Source: Patescibacteria group bacterium
GTDB taxonomy: Bacteria > Patescibacteriota > Gracilibacteria > UBA1369
Direction: 5' to 3'
NCBI GenBank assembly: GCA_963169655.1
Contig: CAUJCM010000001.1
Span: 124,001 to 188,000 of the forward strand
DNA: 64,000 nucleotides
This document shows, piece after piece, positions 7,728 through 17,046 of this stretch. The translations under genes and the position numbers were made by a program. Every line of letters starts with the position of its first letter. The first letter of the stretch is position 1. The notes below the pieces were generated by a model. The model was not told where the DNA came from, searched no databases, and worked only from the letters and a program-made list of their open reading frames with translations.

Positions 7728-10175
7728 ATGCCAAAACGTAAGAGGAGGAGTTCCACTAATCGTACTAAATCTAGGATTCGTAAGAAACAGTCTATTACTT
7801 TGAGTGTGCCTAAATCTGTGATGAGAGAGATTTATGGAGTTATTTATTTGGGGTTGGGGGTTTTTACTATCTTGAGTTTAAATAATAGTTTTGGAATAGT
7901 TGGTGATTTATGGCTTGATTTTTTGAAACCAATTTTGGGATGGGGAATTTATGGGTTCCCTTTTATGTTAATTTTTATTTCTCTGTTATATTTTTTATCT
8001 AAAAAAATTAGTTTTCCTCTTTCAAGAATATTGGGTATTTTTTTGATGATGGTTGGGGCTTTATCTATTATCCATTTGTCAGTCCCAATAGATTCAATTT
8101 ATTTAGAGGCTAAAGCTGGTAATTATGGTGGATATATTGGTTTTATGACTGCTTTTACATTTTTGGAGTTATTAAAAATGGGAAATATGGGGGCGACTGC
8201 TGTATTTTTAGTTATTTTTTTAACAGGAGTATTATTAACTTTCCAAATTTCTTTAATTACTATTTTGTCTTTTTTGAAGCCAAGTTTACCTCAAATTCAA
8301 ATTAGACAATATAATGATATGGAAAGTGAGGCAGAAGAGATTATTGAGGAAGCTAAATTAACAAGGAGAAAGCAAAAATTAGATGAAGCTTTGTTACAGA
8401 AAATAGATGAGATGCCAGATAGTGAGTTTGTGAAAAATGTAAATATTGCTGAAGGGGAGCCAACTTTGAAAATTCGTAGAGCTGCTATCAATAATAATCG
8501 AACTAGTGTAGGACAAGACCAAGAAGTTGGAGGAGATGATGAAGGTGTAAAGAAAGTTGTGAGAAAAATAACTATAAAAGATGAAACTTCAGAAGCCTTA
8601 ACGTCAAAACCTTCTTATAAAGATCAAAATTGGGCTCCTCCTTCTTTAGATATTTTGGCAGAAGCGGTTCCTGATGCTGCTACTGATGATAATTTATTGG
8701 CTGATAATGCTAGAAAGATTAAAGCTAAATTAGATCAATTTGGAATTGATGTGACAATGCATGAAGTTCATGTTGGACCTACAGTTATTCAATATACTTT
8801 AAAACCATCTGAAGGGGTTAAACTTTCAAAAATAACTTCATTAAAGAATGATTTGGCCTTAGCTTTAGCAGCTACTGCTGTGAGAATTGAAGCTCCAATT
8901 CCTGGAAAAAGCTTGGTGGGTATTGAAGTTCCAAATGAACATAGAAGTGTTGTTCACTTGAGAGAAATTTTAGAGAGTCGTGAATTTAATGAGATTAAAT
9001 CTAATTTGAGATTTCCATTGGGTAGAGATGTTGCTGGTAAACCAGTTTGTGGAGATTTGGCTAGTATGCCACATTTATTAATTGCTGGTGCTACTGGTTC
9101 TGGAAAATCTGTTGGTATGAATTCATTTTTACTTTCTTTATTATTTCAAAATTCACCTGCAGATTTAAGACTTATTTTAGTTGACCCTAAGCAAGTTGAA
9201 TTAAAAACTTATAATGGTTTACCACATTTACTTACTCCTGTTATTAATGATCCAGAAAAGGCTGCTATTGCTTTAAGGTGGTGTGTAGCTGAAATGAATA
9301 GAAGATATAAATTACTTTCTGATCATGGAGTAAGAAATATTGCTGAATACAATGAAATTGTGAGAGAAAAGCAGTCAGAACAAGGTGAAAATATTGCTCA
9401 AGATAGTGTTATTAAAATGGCTGTTGAAAAAGCTGACCAAGAGTATGGGGAAAATGATTTAGAGGGAAATAAATTTTTGCAAATGCCAGAAGATAAAGTG
9501 TTTGATGAGATTCCTCAAAAAATGCCAAATATTGTAATTATAATTGATGAGTTAGCTGATTTAATGATGTCTGCTGGTAAGGAGGTTGAAGCTTCAATTT
9601 GTCGTATTGCTCAAATGGCAAGAGCTGTAGGTATGCACTTGGTTTTAGCTACTCAAAGACCTTCTGTGGATGTTATTACTGGTTTAATTAAAGCAAATGT
9701 ACCTTCGAGAATTGCTTTTGCGGTATCTTCTCAAATTGATTCAAGAACTATTTTGGACTGTGTTGGGGCTGAAGATTTGCTTGGAAAAGGGGATATGCTT
9801 TATTTGCCTGGTGGAACTTCAAAAATGTTGAGGATTCAAGGTATTTATGTTTCTACTAAAGAAATTGAGAAAGTAGTAAATAATGTAAAATTACATGGTG
9901 ATCCAATGTATGAAGATATTATTTCTCCTAAAATTGCTTCTGAAAAGGTGTTGGGGTTACCTAAATCTGGTTTAGCAGATGAAGAAATGGGGGATGGTTT
10001 ATATGAGGAAGCTTTGAAAGTAGTTATGGAGTCAAGAAAAGCTTCTGCTTCATTACTTCAAAGGAGACTCAAAGTAGGTTATGCGAGAGCTGCTCGTTTA
10101 CTTGATTTAATGGAAGAAAATGGAGCTATTGGACCTGTGAATGGGGCTAAACCTCGTGAGATTTATATTGATTAA
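7728..10175 (+). CDS. ftsK: DNA translocase FtsK/SpoIIIE
   Basis: 815 residues. FtsK pumps DNA through the division septum and couples chromosome segregation to cell division. A basic N-terminal tail is followed by about four membrane helices (about 35-185), a charged linker (about 195-300), then the motor: the alpha domain, Walker A GATGSGKS (about 452), and Walker B IVIIIDELADLMM (about 602). The motor also carries the RIAFAVSSQIDSRTILD region. The C-terminal gamma winged helix (about 750-815) is intact (SLLQRRLKVGYARAARL, MEENGAIGPVNG), so it probably reads oriented DNA sites. The linker is short compared with E. coli FtsK, as in SpoIIIE-type proteins. It faces secA across a repeat-filled gap. 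Confidence 0.97.
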   Translation: MPKRKRRSSTNRTKSRIRKKQSITLSVPKSVMREIYGVIYLGLGVFTILSLNNSFGIVGDLWLDFLKPILGWGIYGFPFMLIFISLLYFLSKKISFPLSRILGIFLMMVGALSIIHLSVPIDSIYLEAKAGNYGGYIGFMTAFTFLELLKMGNMGATAVFLVIFLTGVLLTFQISLITILSFLKPSLPQIQIRQYNDMESEAEEIIEEAKLTRRKQKLDEALLQKIDEMPDSEFVKNVNIAEGEPTLKIRRAAINNNRTSVGQDQEVGGDDEGVKKVVRKITIKDETSEALTSKPSYKDQNWAPPSLDILAEAVPDAATDDNLLADNARKIKAKLDQFGIDVTMHEVHVGPTVIQYTLKPSEGVKLSKITSLKNDLALALAATAVRIEAPIPGKSLVGIEVPNEHRSVVHLREILESREFNEIKSNLRFPLGRDVAGKPVCGDLASMPHLLIAGATGSGKSVGMNSFLLSLLFQNSPADLRLILVDPKQVELKTYNGLPHLLTPVINDPEKAAIALRWCVAEMNRRYKLLSDHGVRNIAEYNEIVREKQSEQGENIAQDSVIKMAVEKADQEYGENDLEGNKFLQMPEDKVFDEIPQKMPNIVIIIDELADLMMSAGKEVEASICRIAQMARAVGMHLVLATQRPSVDVITGLIKANVPSRIAFAVSSQIDSRTILDCVGAEDLLGKGDMLYLPGGTSKMLRIQGIYVSTKEIEKVVNNVKLHGDPMYEDIISPKIASEKVLGLPKSGLADEEMGDGLYEEALKVVMESRKASASLLQRRLKVGYARAARLLDLMEENGAIGPVNGAKPREIYID

Positions 10176-10194
10176 ATTTGTTGAATTAATTGTG

Positions 10195-10483
10195 GTGACG
10201 CCACTTCTAGACACTGCTTTTTTGCTGGCGATTTATCCACCCCGTCAGCCTTCGGCTGCCACCCCTCAAGAGGGGAATGATTTGCACCTTGAAAAGACTT
10301 TAATATCATCACTCAAAGCTTCGTCCCTCAAGAGAGGAATTTGTAGCTTTATTAGTGCGATGACTTTTTTCTCTCTCCAGTGTGTAGTGCAAAAACCTCA
10401 CACCAGTGTGGGAATTTCATCAAATAGAAAAACATTTTGTAATTTTCCCATCCCTAATCCCCACCCACCCAAGGGGCAGGGTA
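10195..10483 (-). repeat. Composite non-coding element between ftsK and secA, ending in a G-rich repeat (copy A)
   Basis: The 345-base gap between the convergent genes is far more G+C-rich than its surroundings and contains no credible gene. It holds two related segments with CCTCAAGAG (10264-10272 and 10327-10335); the first sits in the perfect hairpin CCCCTCAAGAGGGG (10262-10275). It also holds a CACACCAGTGTG hairpin near 10399-10410 and, at 10447-10482, the G-rich repeat found three more times in the window (31981-32017, 42336-42370, 54014-54050). Its G-rich strand is minus, so it lies downstream of secA in secA's direction. This is the longest copy; the others match only its last 60-80 bases. 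It looks like a non-autonomous repeat or MITE-like element. Confidence 0.6.
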
Positions 10484-10520
10484 ACATAAAAATTTAAACT
10501 CAAGATGAAATTGATCTTAA

Positions 10521-13274
10521 TTATTGCCTATGTTTACATTTTTTAATTTTAATTTTGCATTCAGGACAAATATCATTGCGACCTAGATTTTTGAAAGGTT
10601 GATTATTGTCGTCTTGATTATCATTTGTATTGATTACTCTAATACCTTCATTGGAGGTATCTTGTGGCATTGCCCAATCGCTTGATGATTGATTATTGAG
10701 TGTTTGAGGAGGATTTCCATCAAAACTATCTGTGTTTGTAATTATATTTTGAGGTGCGGTATTTTCTCTTGGTAAAGGTGGATTTTGTATTATTTCAAGA
10801 TTAACTCTAAATAGGGTGGTTACTGTATTAGTTTGAATATCACTTAATAATTTTGTGAACATTAAGTAGGCTTGTTCCTTATATTCAATTAATGGATTTC
10901 TTTGTGCATAACCTCTTAAAGAAACGCTTTCTCTGAGGTTTTGCATATTATCGATATGTGACATCCAAAGGGAATCAATTACTGATAAAGATATTCTTTT
11001 TTCAACTTGTCGTAAGATTGCTGGATCGGGAAGTTGTATTTCTTTGTTATTATAAACTTCAAATAAATAAGTCCTTAGATGTTCAATTAAGGCTTCTTCT
11101 TCATTTAAATCTTGTAAGGTTGCAAGTGATATTTGAGCTTTTGCTTCTGGAATGATTAAAGCCAAGTCATCTAGAATTTTGTCATAATTATAACCTGATT
11201 CATTTATTAAAATATTATTTTGTATAATTTTTTCAGCCTCTTTTTCTATTAATAAAATAATTTCATTTTTAATATCTGTATTGAATAAAGCCTTCCTTCT
11301 ACGGCTATAAATAATTTCACGATGTTTATTCATTACATCGTCATACTCTACTAAATGTTTTCTTATATCAAAATTTCGTCCTTCTACTTTCTTTTGAGCG
11401 CTTTCAATGGAATTAGTAATTACTTTATTTTGAATTGGAGTTTCATCGGGTAAATTGAGAAATTCCATCATTTTTTGAATTTTTTCTCCAGCAAATAGAC
11501 GCATTAAATCATCGTCCATTGAAGCATAAAATACGCTTTCTCCGGGATCTCCTTGACGACCTGTACGACCTCGTAGCTGATTGTCAATTCTCCTTGATTC
11601 ATGTCTTTCTGTTCCAAGAACTATTAAACCTCCTAGGGCTTTAACTTCATCATCAACTTTAATATCTGTACCTCTACCAGCCATATTTGTGGCAATTGTT
11701 ACTGCTCCTTTGTAGCCGGCTTTTGCTACGATTTCTGCTTCTTGCTGATGATATTTAGCGTTTAATATAGAATGAGAAATACCTTCTTGTTGAAGAGCTC
11801 TACTTAGAGATTCAGATTTTTCAATTGAAACTGTTCCAATTAAAACTGGTTGGCCTTTTTTATTTGCTTCTTTTACTTTTTGAGCTACTGCAATAAATTT
11901 GCCTCTTTGATTTTTGAAAATAACATCTGGTTGGTCAATTCTGGCAATAGGTTTGTTGGTTGGAACTACAATAGTCTCAAGTCCGTAGATTTGTAAAAAT
12001 TCATCTTCTTCTGTTTTTGCTGTACCAGTCATTCCAGCTAATTTGCTGAATAAACGAAAATAGTTTTGTAGTGTAACAGTGGCTAAAGTTTTGCTTTCTC
12101 TTTTTATTTCTACTCTTTCTTTTGCTTCAATTGCTTGATGTAATCCATCTGAATAACGACGTCCAGGCATTAAACGACCTGTAAATTCATCTACGATTAT
12201 AATTTCTCCATCTTTTACTACATAGTCCACTTCATTTTTAAAGATAGAGTTTGCTTTTAATGCTTGTTCAATGTGATGAACTTCTTCAAAACCAGCATCA
12301 GTATAAATATTTTCTACTCCCATTAATTTTTCCATTTTGGCAATTCCTTCTTCTGTCAAAGTCGCAGCTCTTTGTTTTTCATCAATTTCAAAATCTGTGC
12401 CAGGTTGTAGTTGCCTGACTAATGAGTTATATTTTTGATATTTCTCAGTTGATTCAGCTCCAGCTGTAGAAATAATTAAAGGAGTTCTTGCTTCATCTAT
12501 TAAAATGGAATCAACTTCATCAATAATGGCGTAATTTAAAGATCTTTGAACAATATCATCTGTGTTTGAAGCCATATTATCGCGAAGATAATCAAACCCA
12601 AATTCATTATTAGTTCCATAAGTGATATCGGCTTGGTAGGCTTCTTTTTTTTCTTCATTTTTCATGGCATTTAAAATAACTCCAGTTTTAAGACCTAAAA
12701 AGTTATATAAAATACCCATCCAACTTGCATCTCTTTGAGCTAAATATTCATTTACTGTAACTAAAAATGCTCCATTCCCAGCTAAAGCGTTTAAGTATAA
12801 AGGCATGGTACAAACTAAAGTTTTACCTTCACCAGTTTTCATTTCAGCAATTTTTCCTTGATGTAGAATAATACCTCCAAGTAATTGAACATCAAAAGGT
12901 ATCATTCTCCACATATAGGTGTTTTGATTTTCATGGTGATGCTTTTTTTCTTCTTCAAACTCTGCAATTATTTCTTCTTGAGCTGCTTTACTTTCTTCTG
13001 CATATAATTTGTCGATTATAAATTCTCTGCCATGTATTCTTCTGCAAGCACTTTTAACAAGAGCAAAAGCTTCAGGTAAAATATTGTCCAGTGTCTCACC
13101 ATTTTTTAATCTTTCTTTTAGTTCAGCAGTTTTTTTAGGATAATCTTCGTCTGAAGTTAAAGTTTTTTGATATTCTTCTTCAATTTGATTTATTTTTTTT
13201 ACTATTGGTAATATTTTTTTTATATATTTCTCATTTGGATCACCAATTATTTTTTCTATAAATTTTCGTACCAT
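10521..13274 (-). CDS. secA: Protein translocase ATPase SecA
   Basis: 917 residues. SecA drives preproteins through SecYEG with ATP. NBD1 has Walker A in EMKTGEGKTLV (about 140-150), the DEAD-like IIDEVDSILIDEARTPLI segment and TYGTNNEFGFDYLRDNM. The preprotein cross-linking domain follows, then NBD2 with GRGTDIKVDD, LRGRTGRQGDPGES and the helical wing and scaffold domains (ISLSVIDSLWMSHIDNMQNL). The C-terminal metal-binding tail is present but altered: CPECKIKIKKCKH rather than the usual CPCGSGKKYKKCHG, so the spacing of the first cysteine pair differs. An acidic, asparagine-rich linker precedes it. The gene is 36 bases after the sugar transferase gene and may share its promoter. Confidence 0.97.
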   Translation of the reverse strand: MVRKFIEKIIGDPNEKYIKKILPIVKKINQIEEEYQKTLTSDEDYPKKTAELKERLKNGETLDNILPEAFALVKSACRRIHGREFIIDKLYAEESKAAQEEIIAEFEEEKKHHHENQNTYMWRMIPFDVQLLGGIILHQGKIAEMKTGEGKTLVCTMPLYLNALAGNGAFLVTVNEYLAQRDASWMGILYNFLGLKTGVILNAMKNEEKKEAYQADITYGTNNEFGFDYLRDNMASNTDDIVQRSLNYAIIDEVDSILIDEARTPLIISTAGAESTEKYQKYNSLVRQLQPGTDFEIDEKQRAATLTEEGIAKMEKLMGVENIYTDAGFEEVHHIEQALKANSIFKNEVDYVVKDGEIIIVDEFTGRLMPGRRYSDGLHQAIEAKERVEIKRESKTLATVTLQNYFRLFSKLAGMTGTAKTEEDEFLQIYGLETIVVPTNKPIARIDQPDVIFKNQRGKFIAVAQKVKEANKKGQPVLIGTVSIEKSESLSRALQQEGISHSILNAKYHQQEAEIVAKAGYKGAVTIATNMAGRGTDIKVDDEVKALGGLIVLGTERHESRRIDNQLRGRTGRQGDPGESVFYASMDDDLMRLFAGEKIQKMMEFLNLPDETPIQNKVITNSIESAQKKVEGRNFDIRKHLVEYDDVMNKHREIIYSRRRKALFNTDIKNEIILLIEKEAEKIIQNNILINESGYNYDKILDDLALIIPEAKAQISLATLQDLNEEEALIEHLRTYLFEVYNNKEIQLPDPAILRQVEKRISLSVIDSLWMSHIDNMQNLRESVSLRGYAQRNPLIEYKEQAYLMFTKLLSDIQTNTVTTLFRVNLEIIQNPPLPRENTAPQNIITNTDSFDGNPPQTLNNQSSSDWAMPQDTSNEGIRVINTNDNQDDNNQPFKNLGRNDICPECKIKIKKCKHRQ

Positions 13275-13310
13275 TCTTTTGAGGCTTTAAATATAAAATA
13301 TAGGGGGATT

Positions 13311-14765
13311 TTACTCTTCGTATTTTTTGAAGACAACTAGTATTGTACTGATTAATATTTTTAAATCTAGTAAGATACTCCAATTTTCAATATAAAATGT
13401 ATCTAATTTTACTTCTTGTTCAAAGTTTAGATCACTTCTACCACTTATTTGTGCCATTCCTGTAATACCGGGTTTAATTGTTAAAACAAATTTATGGTGT
13501 TTTTGATATTTTTCTACTTCTTCTGGTAAATGAGGTCTTGGCCCTACTAATGACATTTCACCTTTAAAAACATTAAATAATTGAGGTAATTCGTCTAGAG
13601 AAGTAGATCTTAGAAATTTTCCGATTTTTGTAACTCTTGGATCATTTTTAATTTTGACCATTGGGGATCCTTTTCTGATATCTAAATGTGAAAGTTCAGT
13701 ATAGCGGAGGTTATGGGAGTTAGGAATCATAGTTCTAAATTTATAAAAGTTGAATAAATTACCTTTGACTCCTACTCTTTTTACCCTTGATTTATCGTCT
13801 AAATATTTAAAAATAATTGTTCCTTTAGGATCATCAATTTTGATTAAAATAGATATTATTACGAAAATAGGGGACAGAATGATTAATAAAATAAGGCTTG
13901 AAATAAAGTCAAAACCTCTTTTAATAACCCTTCCCCAACCATCTAAAGGCGTTTGTTTCAATGAAATAATTGGAATACCGTCTATTGTGTTTGTTTCAAT
14001 ATTTGTTCTTTGCATTTCAAGCTGATTTGGAATGAAACTGTATTCAAGCTGATGTTCACGACAAAAATGTAATAAATTTAAATCTTGTTTTAAACGTTTT
14101 GAATCAGAATTTTCTTTATATTCAATAATTTTATCTATTTTATATTTTTTGATGATTTCTTTCAAATTCATTATTTCTCCGAGATATTGGAGATTTTCGA
14201 TGTTTTGGTCTTGTTGTGAAAGGTAGCCAATTAGTTGATATTGAGGGTTCTTTTTAAAGTTTATGATGATAATGTCTGTGCTGGGGCTGATGCCAATAAA
14301 TAGAACTTTTGTTTGGGCGAAGCCTGCTTTATATAGTTTATTTTGTATAAGCTGTAAAATTATTCTTCCAAGACTAATAAAAATGAATGCCAAAATGGCT
14401 GAATTGATTAGAGCTAAGCGGGAAAATGGAAAAGTTCTAATTAAAAAATAATAAGTAATAATCGCTAAAAACCAAATGATGGTACCGATAAAAACTTTGT
14501 AAATTTGGAAACTTAGTGGTTTTGGTCTTTTTAAACTATATAAATTTAAAGTTGCAAGGATGAGGACTAAGCCTAGAGTTGCTTTTATGGAAAATACAAA
14601 ATAATGAGAAATGGTTGGAAACATTTCTGCTGTAATTGGTAAGTTTATCCCTGGAATTAAATCAGGAATAAGTCGAAGGTAATAAGCAGAAAAAAAAGAC
14701 AGTATTCCCAGTAAAAAGTCTATTGGTATGCGAAGAGTTCCTAAAAAGATTTCAAGAGGTTTCAT
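13311..14765 (-). CDS. Polyprenyl-phosphate sugar-1-phosphate transferase (WbaP/WcaJ type)
   Basis: 484 residues. This family moves a sugar-1-phosphate from a nucleotide sugar to undecaprenyl-phosphate and so starts exopolysaccharide or glycan synthesis. The N-terminal third has four membrane helices (about 10-135). A Rossmann-like CoA-binding-type region follows (about 140-260), then a further hydrophobic helix (SSLILLIILSPIFVIISI). The catalytic bacterial sugar transferase domain carries FKYLDDKSRV, FYKFRTM, LRSTSLDELPQLFNVFKGEMS and LVGPRPHLPEE. The full-length four-helix layout is that of WcaJ/WbaP rather than the short PglC form. It is upstream of secA on the same strand. GalU at 16150-17040 could supply UDP-glucose. 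Confidence 0.9.
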   Translation of the reverse strand: MKPLEIFLGTLRIPIDFLLGILSFFSAYYLRLIPDLIPGINLPITAEMFPTISHYFVFSIKATLGLVLILATLNLYSLKRPKPLSFQIYKVFIGTIIWFLAIITYYFLIRTFPFSRLALINSAILAFIFISLGRIILQLIQNKLYKAGFAQTKVLFIGISPSTDIIIINFKKNPQYQLIGYLSQQDQNIENLQYLGEIMNLKEIIKKYKIDKIIEYKENSDSKRLKQDLNLLHFCREHQLEYSFIPNQLEMQRTNIETNTIDGIPIISLKQTPLDGWGRVIKRGFDFISSLILLIILSPIFVIISILIKIDDPKGTIIFKYLDDKSRVKRVGVKGNLFNFYKFRTMIPNSHNLRYTELSHLDIRKGSPMVKIKNDPRVTKIGKFLRSTSLDELPQLFNVFKGEMSLVGPRPHLPEEVEKYQKHHKFVLTIKPGITGMAQISGRSDLNFEQEVKLDTFYIENWSILLDLKILISTILVVFKKYEE

Positions 14766-14786
14766 AAAATTTGAATAAGCGACTAG

Positions 14787-14814
14787 ATTTTAACAAATTA
14801 TGTGCTTATATCAA
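14787..14814 (-). promoter_or_regulatory. Probable promoter of the sugar transferase-secA unit
   Basis: On the minus strand TTGATA (14809-14814) and TAAAAT (14787-14792) are separated by 16 bases. They lie in the gap between the RNase P RNA and the start of the sugar transferase gene, about 20 bases before its ATG. Confidence 0.5.
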
Positions 14815-14866
14815 TGAAAATTGTCTTTGTAGAATTTTTTAAAACTATTTGGTATTTTAAAAATTT

Positions 14867-15304
14867 AGATTCTGTCAGATCATAAGCCGAGTTCTGTCTT
14901 GTTTAAAACAAGTGCAATCATCTATCTAGGCTATTTTTTGCAAAATAGCTCAAGCGATGGGGAGTTTTTGTCTGACTAAGCACAGTGTATCCAAATCCTC
15001 CCATCCCATCTTGCTACAAATGGGGTTTACCATGAATCTCTATTTACATAGAGCCACCCGATTTTGCTTAAATTGCTTTAAGCTATATAAAAGGGCTTTT
15101 CACCTTTGATTTTGTTATACCTACATAAGTAGATGGACAAAATTAGTATAGTCTCTGTGGCACTTTCCATACTATATACTTTCATATATAGCTACTTCCG
15201 TTAGAAGTCATTTTGCTTAATTGTAGCTCGGACTTTCCTCTTGCTTTTAAAGATCATGACCGAAGTCATAATTTAAAGCCAGTGATTGCTCACTGACAGA
15301 ATCT
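14867..15304 (-). ncRNA. rnpB: RNase P RNA (bacterial type A)
   Basis: About 438 bases with no reading frame but all the landmark RNase P RNA sequences on the minus strand. The ends pair perfectly as helix P1: AGATTCTGTCAG (15293-15304) with CTGACAGAATCT (14867-14878). The 5' conserved region reads AGAGGAAAGTCC (15230-15241). The central GGAAAGTGCCACAGAGA is at 15152-15168. The 3' conserved CAGAACTCGGCTTAT is at 14882-14896. This is the catalytic RNA of RNase P, the partner of RnpA (1517-1852). The promoter is directly upstream, placing the transcription start at the first base of P1. Confidence 0.97.
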
Positions 15305-15310
15305 TTGGGA

Positions 15311-15339
15311 ATTATAATTAAAAAACACTAATTTGACAA
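15311..15339 (-). promoter_or_regulatory. Promoter of the RNase P RNA gene
   Basis: On the minus strand TTGTCA (-35; 15334-15339), a 17-base spacer and a perfect TATAAT (-10; 15311-15316) end six bases before the first base of helix P1. This is one of the best promoters in the window. Confidence 0.85.
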
Positions 15340-15380
15340 ATAATTTTTATTATTGCATTTTAGTATTTAATTAAGACTTT

Positions 15381-15992
15381 TTATTTATTTTTTGGTTGTC
15401 TTAACTTTTTAAATTCAGATTTAAAGAATTTAACTGCATATAAACATTCTTTGATTTTTTCATTATTAGGTTCGATTGCTAATACTTGATTAAATAAATT
15501 TCTAGCTTTATCAAATTCTTTATTATTTAAATAGCATATTCCTAAATCACTTAAAATTAATGGATCATTAGGACTTAATGCTAGAGATCTTTCTAAAATA
15601 ACTAATCCTTGTTTTCTTTCTCCAGAATGGAAAATTGACCAACCAAGACATCTTAAGATTTCTGGATGATTAGATTGTAATTGATCAGCTCTTTCAAGAT
15701 GTTCAATTGAAATTTGCCAATTTCCTAATGCTGAATGAGAAAATCCAATGAGGTAATGTGCATTTGCAGATAACGGGTTAAGGCGTAGTGCTTGAATTAA
15801 TGCTTTTTCAGCTTTTTTATATTCCCTCATACTTAAATAGTTATCCCCAATTTCTTCATAAGCTGTTTCATTATCTAGGTCTGAATTTAATATTTTTTCG
15901 CAAATTCTAATGGCTTCTTGATGTTCTCCAGCCATTTTTAATTTATCAGCCTCATTAAACAGATAATTGATATTGGGTTCTTCTCTAATCAT
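15381..15992 (-). CDS. Tetratricopeptide repeat protein
   Basis: 203 residues made almost wholly of tandem 34-residue helix-turn-helix repeats. At least five can be counted (for example the YEEIGDNYLSMREYKKAEKA and AHYLIGFSHSALGNWQ units, and later DLGICYLNNKEFDKARNLF). The conserved W/Y-L-G-Y-A-P pattern of TPRs is clear. There is no signal peptide or membrane segment, so it is probably a cytoplasmic scaffold for protein-protein contacts. It lies alone between rnpB and galU with its own likely promoter. No partner can be named from the sequence. Confidence 0.85.
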   Translation of the reverse strand: MIREEPNINYLFNEADKLKMAGEHQEAIRICEKILNSDLDNETAYEEIGDNYLSMREYKKAEKALIQALRLNPLSANAHYLIGFSHSALGNWQISIEHLERADQLQSNHPEILRCLGWSIFHSGERKQGLVILERSLALSPNDPLILSDLGICYLNNKEFDKARNLFNQVLAIEPNNEKIKECLYAVKFFKSEFKKLRQPKNK

Positions 15993-16073
15993 GTTGAAAT
16001 ATTTAATTTTTATTTGATTTTTGATTTTTTCTTTTGATCTTTTTTATAGATCTTGGAATTTTTAAATCCTTTC

Positions 16074-16102
16074 ATTATATCAAATTTTAGACATTTTGAA
16101 AA
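16074..16102 (-). promoter_or_regulatory. Probable promoter of the TPR gene
   Basis: On the minus strand TTTTCA (16097-16102) and a perfect TATAAT (16074-16079) are 17 bases apart, about 80 bases upstream of the TPR gene start. Confidence 0.5.
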
Positions 16103-16149
16103 TGCCTATATTTAAAAAATAGACTTGGCGTAATTATAAAAATATAGTG

Positions 16150-17040
16150 TTAGTCTAGATTTAGACTTTTTAAATATTTTTTTAAATCTGGTGCTATATC
16201 ATTTCTTTCTAATGCAAAATCAATATTGGCTTTGAGTAAACCGATTTTTTGACCAGTATCATATCTTTTGCCTTCTAGGACTTTACTATAAATTTTTTGC
16301 GTTTGAAGCAGTACTTCAAATCCATCAATTAATCTTAATTCGTTTCCAGTACTTTTTTTGCCTTTTTCTATACAATTAAAAACTTCGGGAGTGATAATAT
16401 ATTTTCCTATGATGGCGAGATTAGATGGGGCCTGCTCTGGTTTTGGTTTTTCTACTACTGCTTCGACTTGATAAATACTATCTGATTTAATTGATTCTAA
16501 ATTAATTTTTTTTCCTTTAATCACTCCATAATGAGAGATTTCTTCTTGAGGAACTTCTTGAAGTCCAATGACTGAACAGTTTGTTTCTTGATAAACTTCT
16601 ATTAATTGTTTTATTGCTGGTGATTTGCTTTGAATAATATCATCTCCAAATAGTACAGCACATGGCTCATCTCCAATAACTTCCTTGGCGCATAAAATAG
16701 CATGACCATCACCAAGTGGCATTGGTTGTCTTACATATACGAAATTAGCTAGTTTAGAAATTTTTCTTACTTCTTCAAGTAACTCTAGTTTTTCTTTCTC
16801 TACTAGCGTGTATTCAAGCTCAAAACTTGTATCAAAATGATCTTCAATTACTCTTTTACCTCTTCCTGTTACCATAACAATTTCTGTGATTCCAGCTGAA
16901 ACAGCTTCCTCAACTAAATATTGGATAACAGGCTTATCTACTATTGGTAACATTTCTTTTGGTTGGGCTTTAGTAGCTGGTAAAAAACGAGTTCCAAAAC
17001 CAGCAACAGGAAATATGGCTTTTCTTATTGGTTTATTCAC
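16150..17040 (-). CDS. galU: UTP-glucose-1-phosphate uridylyltransferase
   Basis: 296 residues, the usual GalU length. It makes UDP-glucose from UTP and glucose-1-phosphate. The nucleotide-binding signature GFGTRFLPATKAQPKEMLPI is at the N terminus (about 14-33), with VDKPVIQYLVEEA following. Further family motifs are MVTGRGKRVIEDHFD, GDGHAILCAKEV, AVLFGDDII and VVEKPKPEQAPSNLAI. It is the last gene of ftsH-hsp20-galU, six bases after hsp20. UDP-glucose could feed the glycolipid glycosyltransferase (4223-5668) and the polyprenyl sugar transferase (13311-14765). Confidence 0.96.
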   Translation of the reverse strand: MNKPIRKAIFPVAGFGTRFLPATKAQPKEMLPIVDKPVIQYLVEEAVSAGITEIVMVTGRGKRVIEDHFDTSFELEYTLVEKEKLELLEEVRKISKLANFVYVRQPMPLGDGHAILCAKEVIGDEPCAVLFGDDIIQSKSPAIKQLIEVYQETNCSVIGLQEVPQEEISHYGVIKGKKINLESIKSDSIYQVEAVVEKPKPEQAPSNLAIIGKYIITPEVFNCIEKGKKSTGNELRLIDGFEVLLQTQKIYSKVLEGKRYDTGQKIGLLKANIDFALERNDIAPDLKKYLKSLNLD

Positions 17041-17046
17041 GATTGT

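Noticed and set aside
10141-10497. A 118-residue open frame overlapping the ftsK end
   Set aside because: Its translation covers the G-rich repeat and hairpins between ftsK and secA, and its composition does not look like protein.
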